A stretch of 64,000 bases of DNA from Orientallactaga sibirica (Eukaryota; Chordata; Mammalia; Rodentia; Dipodidae). The notes below the pieces were generated by a model that was given only the letters and a program-made list of their open reading frames with translations, was not told the origin of the DNA and searched no databases. Each line of letters opens with the position of its first letter. Within the stretch, counting starts at the first letter, position 1. Below are positions 36,387 through 44,600 of this stretch, in pieces. The stretch lies in contig JAEOAD010001370.1 in NCBI GenBank assembly GCA_036365145.1, forward strand, positions 181,190 to 245,189. Direction: 5' to 3'. The translations under genes and the position numbers were made by a program.

Positions 36387-36840
36387 ATGGGCGCTTCTCA
36401 CTGCATTTCCAATTTTTTGGCTCTGAATGAGCTGCTTAGTTCAAAAAACTTAAAGATAAAGGGGAGTACCCTGGAGAGGTTCCTGGAGGAATGTGATGCC
36501 ATAGCCCCTTGGTTTGCGTGCTCTGGAAGTCTTACAATCCCTTCATGGGAAAATTTGTTTAGAAAACAAAGATCTTGATTTTGCAGCAGACCAAGGCACG
36601 CTTTAAGGGCGGTAAGATCGATCTGGAGGTTAGTGAGGAACTGCCTCGAGGAAGAAAGGTCGGAACAGGCAAACAATGAAAAAGAGGCAAAAACAAAGAA
36701 CAACTTATCCAACACTTGAGCTAGATTCAGAGTCTACGGATTCTAAAGAAGGGCTGCAGGCTCTCATAAAACAAATGAAAAGATCAAAAAAAAAAAAAAA
36801 AAAAAAGGAAAAAAAGAGAGAGAGGGGGACTCCCGGGAAA
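36387..36840 (+). pseudogene. gag: gag 5' remnant of IAP-like provirus, copy 1 (broken)
   Basis: The ATG lies in a good Kozak context (gccATGG). The N-terminus begins Met-Gly-Ala-Ser, the N-myristoylation pattern of retroviral matrix proteins. The frame stays open for 63 codons and stops near 36578. A satellite-like patch at 36556-36572 ('tttgtttagaaaacaaa') breaks the frame; the second copy has no patch at that point. Gag-like sequence continues downstream in another frame, acidic and then lysine-rich, and runs into a 21-bp A tract (36786-36806). There is no capsid, nucleocapsid, protease or polymerase, so this is a dead fragment. Confidence 0.75.
36786..36806 (+). repeat. A21 homopolymer
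   Basis: A run of 21 A inside the lysine-rich gag remnant, just upstream of a B1 fragment. It is shorter (7 A) in the second copy near 39346. It could be an expanded lysine codon run or mark an insertion boundary. Confidence 0.8.
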
Positions 36841-36843
36841 AAA

Positions 36844-36948
36844 GCCGGGTGTGGTGGCTCAGGCCATCCCAGCACATGGGAGGCAGAGCAGGACTGCCAC
36901 AAGTTCAAAGCCAGCCTGGTCTACATAGTGAGTTCCAGGGCAGCCAGG
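36844..36948 (+). mobile_element. B1-type SINE fragment inside the provirus, copy 1
   Basis: 'gccgggtgtggtggctcag', 'catcccagcac', 'gggaggcagagcagga', 'aagttcaaagccagcctgg' and 'acatagtgagttccagggc' follow the rodent B1 order. The 3' part and A-tail are missing, and MaLR-like internal sequence follows directly. Confidence 0.85.
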
Positions 36949-37345
36949 AAAAGCAGAGGCACTGAGACTGGTTTTAGGTTACTGAAGCTGCTATTGTCAA
37001 TGCATTAGCAATCTTAAGGAAGGTGGAAGGAAGGTGTCCTGACTTGATTTACATTAAAACAATGGAGAGGATGCCTGAGGAAAGACTGTAAAAATGCAAA
37101 TTCTTGGAAAGAGCTGACTGGAGAAGGAACCTGCTTTTCAAGGCTATATTGAACTTGAACTGCAGAAAAGTTTGATGACTGCTGATGGTGGTTGAGTTTG
37201 CATTGTACATCAGTTTACGGGGCTAGGGACAGAATGTGGTGGTTTGATTCAGGTGTCCCCATAAACTTCAAGTGTTCTGAATGCTAGGTTCCAGCTGAGC
37301 AATTTGACCTCCTGGGGGAATTTTAGTTTCTCCTTGCTAATGTTG
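36949..37345 (+). mobile_element. MaLR internal fragment in the IAP-like provirus, with a nested MaLR LTR piece
   Basis: 36949-37206 matches the MaLR internal region at about 50560-50756 and 51105-51165 ('gaggcactgagactgg', 'ggaggatgcctgagg', 'gatgactgctgatggtgg'), with the middle ~350 bp deleted. From about 37207 to 37323 a further piece is inserted. It contains the TG start of another MaLR-type LTR at 37235 ('tgtggtggtttgattcaggt'). The second copy lacks it. A short match ('ttagtttctccttgcta') then resumes. Confidence 0.75.
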
Positions 37346-37375
37346 TTAAAAGACCTTGGATTATACTAGGGCTGC

Positions 37376-37650
37376 AAATTTATCCAGATTTTTGTCTAGT
37401 TTTCTATTACAGAATTGGTCGCTTGAATTTGAAGATACCTTAAGAGAACTGAGACTGGCAGTAGTTAATTAAGAATTCTGAGTGCATGGACCTCTCTTTC
37501 ACATCTGGATTGTCATCTTGGCTGATCTCCGCTATGAATCATCTGAAGGAATGGGCGGGTTTGGGTGCTCTTTAGCAGGCCTTCTGTTACTGGTCTCTCT
37601 GGTTTGCTTGTGGTGTCTGTGTAAAATCAGGGTCACGCAATGACGGGATG
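37376..37650 (+). pseudogene. env: env transmembrane-subunit remnant, copy 1 (frameshifted)
   Basis: Several short frames in order look like the C-terminal part of a retroviral TM protein. The first includes WSLEFEDTLRELRL and ends in a stop near 37470. Next comes a frame with a W-rich stretch. In a shifted frame there is a hydrophobic anchor (GLLLLVSLVCLW) followed by a short basic tail and stop near 37642. The place, upstream of the polypurine tract and 3' LTR, fits env. Stops and frame changes make it non-functional. Betaretroviral type is likely from the LTR class but not proven by these residues. Confidence 0.6.
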
Positions 37651-37923
37651 CAGCTATGATCATTCAAGCCTTTACTGCCATAGAGGCTGCACAGTCCCCT
37701 AAGTCTGGCTGGCTACAACTAAAAGTTAATCTTCTTCCTGCTCAGGTTGCGAGGCTAAGCACTGCACTCTGGGTTAGCCCTAGAAATCCAGAGAAGAGCA
37801 TGTTTGATTGCATGCGGGTTGATGCCCCAGATCCCGCCTCTGAGAAAAAGGCATCAGGGTTGCAAAAATACGCATCATCAGAGATCAGACCTCTACTCTT
37901 ACCTGTGGCTTGTTTTAAAACAT

Positions 37924-37935
37924 AAAAGGGGGAAC
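37924..37935 (+). promoter_or_regulatory. Polypurine tract before LTR 2
   Basis: 'aaaagggggaac' lies immediately upstream of the LTR start TGTAGAGAGC at 37936. This is the position and composition expected for the plus-strand primer. Confidence 0.8.
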
Positions 37936-38463
37936 TGTAGAGAGCTGCGAGGTGCCGCGCCTTAAAGATGGCGCTGGCTTCCGCCTTCCACCTTCCCGAT
38001 GGCGAGTGCTCTCCTGGATAAACAAGTCCTTATTTGGCTTGGGCCGTGATCTAGGCTTGCTTCGCATATGTGGACCTATCTGCATTCACCACGTGGCTTA
38101 CCAGGGTTGGCTGTTCAAAGGCTTCTTAAGCTTTGGGCGGGCTTGTCCCGGGGCAGTCAGTCAGTGAGTGTGGTGAGTGAGTCAGTGAGTGAGTCAGTGA
38201 GTGAGTGAGTGAGGCAGGCAGTGAGTCAGTGAGTGAGTGAGTGAGTGAGTGAGTGAGTGAGTCAGTGAGTGAGGCAGTCAGTGAGTCAGTCAGTGTCAGT
38301 CAGTCAGTGAGTCAGTCAGTCAGTGAGTCAGTCAGTGAGTGAGTGAGCAGTCAGTCAGTCAGTCAGAAGATTGTTTAAGGGGTCAGAAGATTGTTCAAGG
38401 TTCCTGAATAAACTGCTGAAAGAAGAGTCCAAGTGTTGCGTCTTCCTTGCTGGTCGAGGCAGT
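37936..38463 (+). mobile_element. IAP-like LTR 2 (middle LTR, shared)
   Basis: Complete 5' end (tgtagagagctgcgaggtgcc), then the same YY1-like, E-box and GC-box order as LTR 1 with very few differences up to the tetranucleotide tract (about 38155-38366). AATAAA lies near 38406, with the IAP-like U5 after it. The last bases ('ggcagtgtgtgaatg') depart from the 'gcgaca' end of the other LTRs. Internal sequence follows, so this LTR is both the 3' LTR of copy 1 and the 5' LTR of copy 2. Confidence 0.85.
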
Positions 38464-38569
38464 GTGTGAATGATTCAGAAGCAGTTAAACTTGCTTTTTA
38501 CAAAGAGGAGGTGAGAGAAGTTCAAGCTTTCCTTGTTTGTGTAAACATCTAAATGTAAAAGTTAGTAGG

Positions 38570-38775
38570 TTCCTGAATAAAACTGTTGAAAAGAAGAGTC
38601 TTCAAGAGGGACTCAGAACTTTCTGCAGTCAGGGCAGTAGTAAGGTTCCTGAATAAACTGTTGAAAGAAGAAGGTTGAAGAGGGACTCAGAACTTTCTGC
38701 AGTCATCTAACAAGATGTTCCTGAATAAACTGTTGAAAGAAGAGTTTGAAGAGAAAACTTAGAACTTTCTACAGT
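38570..38775 (+). repeat. 73-bp leader repeats, copy 2 (three, eroded)
   Basis: Three 'ttcctgaataaa' units near 38571, 38646 and 38716, each followed by the 'actttctgcagtca' or 'actttctacagtca' block. This mirrors the three 73-bp repeats of copy 1, so the triplication predates the provirus duplication. The third unit begins after the satellite words 'tctaacaagatg'. Confidence 0.75.
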
Positions 38776-38958
38776 CAGGGCATTGTACTGTGTGAAATAG
38801 GCTATTTGGGTTCTAGGACAAAAGTGGCTTTTTTGCAAAAGAAGGTTGAGTGTAGAAAAAAAGGGAGCAGGAAGTGTAATCTAACAAGATGTACAAGGGT
38901 ATTTTGCTCCTCATTTCTAAAAAAGAGGGAGCAGAAAAAAACATTTTCAAATTTAGCC

Positions 38959-39360
38959 ATGTACTGTTCTGACCCAGCTTTTTTTGGCTCTGAATGAGCT
39001 GCTTCGTTCAAAAAAGGTTAAAGCAGTACCCTGGTTTGTGTTCCTAACAAATGTGATGCCATAGCCCCTTGGTTTGCGTGCTCTGGAAGTCTTACAAAAC
39101 CTTCATGGAAAAATTGCGAAGATCTTGATTTTGCAGCAGACCAAATACGCTAATTCTGCGGTAATTTCGATCTGTTGGTGCAGCAAGGAACTTTCCTAGT
39201 TTGAAGAAAGATGGAACAGGCAAACAGTAAAAAAGAGGCAAAAACAAAAAACAAAACTTATATCCAACACTTGAGCTAGAAGATTCAGAGTTCTGTTCGG
39301 ATTCTAAAGAAGGGCTGCAGGCTCTCATAAAACAAATGAAAAGATCAAAAAAATGGGAAA
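38959..39360 (+). pseudogene. gag: gag 5' remnant, copy 2 (broken)
   Basis: The ATG at 38959 is kept, but the following codons are replaced by 'tactgt', a satellite word, so the myristoylated glycine is lost. Gag-like sequence ('ggctctgaatgagctgctt', 'atgtgatgccatagcccc', 'ttgattttgcagcagacc') is interrupted by further short satellite words. It has no long open frame. Confidence 0.7.
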
Positions 39361-39376
39361 AGTTAGTAGATTCGCC

Positions 39377-39506
39377 TCGGGAAAAAGTAGGTGTGGTGGC
39401 TCAGGCCATCCCAGCACTGTGTGCAATAAGCAGGACTGTTCTTGGAATCAGTTGATTTCAAAGCCAGCCTGGTGCAGCATAGTGAGTTCCAGGGCAGCCA
39501 GGAAAA
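39377..39506 (+). mobile_element. B1 SINE fragment, copy 2, satellite-contaminated
   Basis: Corresponds to 36844-36948: 'gtgtggtggctcaggccatc', 'aaagccagcctggt' and 'agtgagttccagggcagcc'. The middle is replaced by 'cactgtgtgcaataagc' and 'gttcttggaatcagttg', both satellite monomer words in the right order. Confidence 0.75.
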
Positions 39507-39790
39507 GCAGAGGCACTGAGACTGGTTTTAGGTTACTGGAGAAAACTGTCATCTTCATTAGCAATCTTAAGGAAGGTGGAAGGAAGGTGGCCTGACTTGA
39601 TTTACATTAAAACAATGGAGAGGATGCCTGAGGAAAGACTGTAAAAATGCAAACTCTTGGAAAGAGCTGACTGGAGAAGGAACCTAGTTTTCAAGGCTAT
39701 ATTGAGTAGTTTTGAAAACAGAAGTTTGATGACTGCTGATGGTGGTTGAGTTTGCATTGTTTTAGTTTCTCCTTGCTAATGTTGTTAAAA
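39507..39790 (+). mobile_element. MaLR internal fragment, copy 2
   Basis: The same MaLR-derived stretch as 36949-37345, but without the nested LTR piece, so that piece was inserted into copy 1 or deleted from copy 2. Satellite-like patches lie at 39538-39560 and near 39704-39722. Confidence 0.7.
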
Positions 39791-39811
39791 GACCTTGGAT
39801 TATACTAGGGC

Positions 39812-40090
39812 TGCAAATTTATTTTTGTCTAGTTTTCTTCATTATTAAAGAATTGGTCGCTTGAATTTGAAGATACCTTAAGAGAACTGAGACTGGCAGT
39901 AGTTAATGTGAATTCTGCCCGCATGGACCTCTCCTTTGCCTCTGGATTGTCATCTTGGCTGATCTCCACTATGAATCATCTTTCCGGAATGGGCGGGTTT
40001 GGGTGCTCTTTAGCAGGCCTTCTGTTACTGGTCTCTCTGGTTTGCTTGTGGTGTCTGTGTAAAATCAGGGTCACGCAATGACGGGATGCA
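39812..40090 (+). pseudogene. env: env TM remnant, copy 2 (broken)
   Basis: Parallels 37376-37650, including the hydrophobic anchor segment and the end 'aaaatcagggtcacgcaatg'. Several substitutions ('atctttccggaat' for 'atctgaaggaat', 'cttcattattaaag' for 'ctattacag') resemble satellite words. Non-functional. Confidence 0.6.
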
Positions 40091-40369
40091 GCTATGATCA
40101 TTCAAGCCTTTACTGCCAAGAGGCTGCACAGTCCCCTAAGTCTGGCTGGCTCCAACTAAAAGTTAATCTTCTTTCTGCTCAGGTTAGTAGAGGCTAAGCA
40201 CTGCACTCTGGGTTAACCCTAAAAATCCAGAGAAGAGCATGTTTGATTGCATGCGGGTTGATGCCCCAGATCCCGCCTCTGAGAAAAAGGCATCAGGGTT
40301 GCAAAAACGCATCATGAGATCAGAGTTCAGACTTTCCTGTGGCTTGTTTTAAAACATAAAAAGGGGAAC

Positions 40370-40856
40370 TCATTTCTAAAGTAGTGTTGAGCCTTAAAGA
40401 TGGCGCTGGCTTCCGCCTTCCACCTTCCGATGGCAAGTGCTCTCCTGGATAAACAAGTCCTTATTTGGCTTGGGCCGTGATCTAGGCTTGCTTAATCTAA
40501 CATGTGGACCTATCTGCATTCACCACGTGGCTTACCAGGGTTGGCTGTTCAAAGGCTTCTTAAGCCAAACATTGGCTTGTCCCCGAGGCAGTCAGTGAGT
40601 GAGTGAGTGAGTCAGGCAGTGAGTGAGTGAGTGAGTCAGTCAGTCAGTCAGTCAGTGAGTGAGGGAACAAGTGGTGAGTGAGTGAGTCAGTCAGTCAGTG
40701 AGTGAGTGAGTCAGTTCAGTCAACAAGTGAGTCAGTCAGTCAGTCAGAAGATTGTTTGTGGGTCAGAAGATTGTTCTAGGGAAGGTTCCTTGAATAAACT
40801 GCTGAAAGAAGAGTCCAAGTGTTGCGTCTTCCTTGCTGGTCGAGGCAGTCGCGACA
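40370..40856 (+). mobile_element. IAP-like LTR 3, 5' end replaced
   Basis: The polypurine-like 'aaaaaggggaact' (from 40358) is present, but the first ~23 bp of the LTR are replaced by 'catttctaaagtagtgttga', a satellite block. The rest follows LTR 1 and LTR 2: 'gccttaaagatggcgctgg', CACGTG, GTGA/GTCA tract about 40590-40746, AATAAA near 40794, the U5 and the end 'gcgaca' at 40856. Satellite resumes at 'ttaaagtactttgtttag' with no recognisable 6-bp target duplication against the left flank at 35050. Confidence 0.8.
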
Positions 40857-41600
40857 TTAAAGTACTTTGTTTAGAACACAAACATCTTCATTTCAAAAGC
40901 CTGTACTGTGTGAAATATGCTAGTTCTGTTCTCGGAATGAGTTGCTTACTTACGAAGACGGTTGAGTGCAGCAAGTTCAAACTTTCCTTTTTTGTGTAAT
41001 CTAAAAACATGTACAACTTACTAGATTCTCCTGATTTCTAAAGTAGTTTGTTTAGAAAACAAATATCTTCCTTTCAAAACACTCTACTGTGTGAACTAAG
41101 CTATTTCTGTTCTTGGGATGTGCGGCTTTCTTACAAAGACGGTTGATGGCAACAAGTTCAAACTTTCCTTGTTTGTGTAAACTAACAAGATGTACAACTT
41201 AGTAGATTCACCTCATTTCTAAAGTAGTTTGTTTACAAAACAAACATCTTCATTGCCGACACTGTACTGTGTGAAATAAGCTAGTTCTGTTGTCGGGATC
41301 ACGTGCTTTCTTACGAAGAGTGTTGAGAGCAGTAAGTTCAAACTTTCCTTGTTTGTATAATCTAAACAAAATGTACTACTTAGTAGATTCACCTCATTTT
41401 AAAGTAGTTTGTTTAGAAAAGAAACATCTTTATTGCCGAACACTGTACTGTGTGAAATGAGCTAGTTCTGTTGCCGGGATCAGTTGCTTTCTTACGAAGA
41501 GTGTTGAGTGCAGCAAGTAAAAACTTTCCTTGCTTGTGTAATCTAAGAAGATGTACAATTTAATAGATTCGCCTTATGTCTAAAATAGTTTGTTTAGAAA
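40857..41600. repeat. Satellite array, subfamily A, segment 5
   Basis: About four monomers still of type A ('catcttc', 'gttgtcgggatcacgtgc', 'tttccttgtttgtgtaa'). They continue the array interrupted at 35050, minus about 15 bp of one monomer. Type changes to B within about 700 bp. Confidence 0.9.
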
Positions 41601-44600
41601 ATTAACATTCTTCATTGCCGAACACTGTAGTGTGTTAAATAAGCTAGTTCTGTTCTCAGAATGAGTTGCTTTCCTACGAAGAGGTTTAAGTGTAGAAAGT
41701 TCAAACTTTCCTTGTTTGTGTAATCTAACAGGATGTACAACTTAGTAGGTTCGCCTCACTTCTAATGTAGTTTGTTTAGAAAACAAACATGTTCATTCTG
41801 AACACTGCACTTGCTGTGTGATGTAAGCTAGTTTTGCTCTTGAAATGAGTTGCTTCCACGAAGAAGGTTGAGTTCAGCAGGTTCAAACATTCCTAGTTTG
41901 TGTCCTCTAACAAGATGTACAATTTAGTACTTTCGCTTCATTTCTAAAGTAGTTTGATTACAAAACAAACATCTTCATTGCCATACACTGTACTTTGTTA
42001 AATAAGCTAGTTCTGTTCTCGGAATCATTTCCTTTCCTACGAAGAGTGTTGAGTGCAGCAAGTTCAAACTATCCTTGTTTGTGTAATCTAACAAGATATA
42101 CAACTCAGTCAATTTGCCTCATTCTAATAAAGTTTGTTTAGAAAACAAACATGTTCATTTCTGAACCCTGTACTTACTGTGTGAAGTAAGCTACTTCTGT
42201 TCTTGGAATGAGTTGCTTTCCATGAAGAGTGTTGAGTGCAGCAAGTTCAAACTTTCCTAATTTGTGTCATCTAACAATATGTTCAACTTAATAGATTCGC
42301 CTCAATTTTAAAGTAGTTTGTTTAGAAAACAAACATGTTCATTGCCAAACACTGTACTGTGTGAAGTAAGCTAGTTCTGCTCTTGGAATGAGTTGATTTC
42401 ATATGAAGAAGGTTGAGTGTAACAAGTTCAACCTTTCCATGTTTGTGTCACCTAACAAGCTGTACAACTTAGTAGATTCACTTCACTTCTAAAGTAGTTT
42501 GTTTAGAATACAAACATCTTCATTGCCAGACACTGTACTGTGTTAAATAAGCTAGTTCTGTTCTCGGAATAAGTTGCTTTCCTACGAAGAGGGTGAGTGC
42601 AGCAAGTTCAAACTTTCCTAGTTTGTGTAATCTATCAAGAGATACAATTTAGGAGTTTTGCCTCATTTCTAACGTAGATTGTTTAGAAAACAAACATGTT
42701 CCTTGCAGAACACAGTATTGTGTGAAGTAAGCTAGTTCTGCTCCTGGAATGAGTTGCTTTCCCACGAATGAGGTTGTGTGCAGCAAGTTTAAAGGTTCCT
42801 AGTTTGTGTCATGTAAGAAGTTGTATAACTTAGTAGATTTGCTTCATTTTTAAAGTAGTTTGTTTAGAAAACAAACATCTCCATTCCCGAACAGTGTACT
42901 GTGGTAAATAAGCTAGTTCTGCTGTCTGAATGAGTTGCTTTCCTACGCAGAGGGTTGAGTGCAGCAAGTTCAAACTTTCCTTGTTTGTGTAATCTAACAA
43001 TATGTACAACTTAGTAGATTCCCCTCATTTCTAACGTAGTTTGTTTAGATAATAAACATGTTCATTTACGAACAGTGTACTTACTGTGTGAGGTAAGCTA
43101 GTTCTGCTCTTGGAATGAATAGCTTTCCCACGAAGAAGGTTGAGTGCAGCAAATTCAAACTTTTCCAGTTTGTGTAATCTAACAAGATGTAGAACTTAGT
43201 AGATTCGATTCACTTCTAACTTAGTTTGTTGAGAAAACAAATATGTTCATTGACGAACACTGTACTTTGTGAAGTAAGCAAGTTCTGCTCCTGGAATGAG
43301 TTGCTTTCCTACAAAGAAGGTTGAGTGCAGCAAGCTCAGACTTTCCTAGTTTGTGTCTTCTAAAAAGATGTACAACTTAGTAGATTCACCTCAATTCTCA
43401 ATTGGTTGTTTAGAAAACAAACATATTCGTTGCTGAACACTGTACTGTGTGAATTAAGACAGTTCTGCTCTTGGAATGAGTTGCTTTCCTACGAAGAAGG
43501 TTGAGTACAGCCAGTTCAAGCATTCCTAGTTTGTGTCATCTAACAAGATGTACAGCTTAGTAGATTCGATTCATTTCTAAAGTAGTTTGTTTAGAAAACA
43601 AACATCTTCAATGTCAAACACTGTATTGTGTTAAATAAGCTAGTTCTGTTCTTGGTCTGAGTTGCTTTCCTACGAAGAGGTTTGAGTGCAGTAACTTCAA
43701 ACTTTCCTTGTTTGTGTAATCTAACAAGATGTACAACTTAGTAGATTCGCCCAATTTCCAACGTAGTTTGTTTAGAAAACAAACAAGCTCATTTCCGAAC
43801 CCTGTACTTACTGCATGAAGTAAGCTAGTTCTGCTCTTGGAATGAGTTCCTTTCGCAAGGAGAAGGTTGAGTGCAGAAAGTTCAAACTTTGCTTGTTTCT
43901 GTAATCTAAGAAGGTGTACAACTTACTAGATTCGACTCACTTCTAACATGCTTTGTTTAGAAAACAAACATCTTCATTGCCGAACACTGTACTGTGTTAA
44001 ATAAGCTAGATCTGTCCTCGGAATGAGTTGCTTTCCTACGAATAATGTTGAGTGCAGCAAGTTCAAACTTTCCTTGTTTGTGTAATGTAAGAAGATGTAC
44101 AACTTATTAGATTCACCTCATTTCTAACGTATTTTGTTAAGAAAACAAACATGTTCATTGTTGAACACTGTGCTTTGTAAAATAAGTTAGTTCTGCTCTT
44201 GAAATGAGTTGCTTTCCCACGAAGAAGGTTGAGTGCATCAAGTTCAAACTTTCCTAGTTTGTGTCATCTAACAAGATGTACAACTTAGTAGATTTGCCTC
44301 ATTTCTAAGGTAGTTTGTTTAGAAAACAAACATGTTCATTACTGAACACTGTACTTACTGTGTGAAGTAAGCTAGTTCTGCTCTTGGAATGAGTTGCTTT
44401 CCCATGAAGAAGTGTGAGTGCAGGAAGTTCAAACTTTCCTAGTTTGTGTCGTCTAACAAGATGTACACCTTAGTATATTCGCCTCATTTCTAAAGTAGTT
44501 TGTTTAGAAAACAAACATGTTCATTGCCGAACACTGTACTGTGTGGAATAAGCTAGTTTTGCTCTCGGAATGAGTTGCTTTCCTACGAAGAGTGTTGAGT

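Larger units (their letters stand above)
38464..40369 (+). mobile_element. Second IAP-like internal region, interleaved with satellite words
   Basis: It parallels 35915-37935 but lacks the PBS and first leader part. Satellite words replace retroelement bases throughout: 'gctttccttgtttgtgtaa' at 38525, 'atctaacaagatg' at 38704, 'attgtactgtgtgaaatag' at 38782, 'gtgtaatctaacaagatg' at 38874, 'ggtgcagcaag' at 39178, 'gttagtagattcgcctc' at 39362, 'tgttcttggaatcagttga' at 39437, 'ctgtcatcttcatt' at 39546 and 'catttctaaagtagtgttg' at 40371. The words follow satellite order. Either it is a mosaic by conversion or it is a mixed consensus. Confidence 0.75.

Noticed and set aside
37656..37925. 89-residue frame downstream of env as an accessory gene
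   Set aside because: It starts after the env tail, is broken in copy 2 and has no motif. It is probably a shifted frame of the env or 3' region.
35052..38167. Duplicate 74- and 71-residue frames at 35052 and 37952
   Set aside because: Their identity reflects the repeated LTR DNA. They lie in U3/R and cross into the tetranucleotide tract.
35051..40856. 6-bp target duplication around the ERV cluster
   Set aside because: The left flank 'cttagta' and right flank 'ttaaag' do not match, and about 15 bp of monomer is missing, so no duplication can be claimed.
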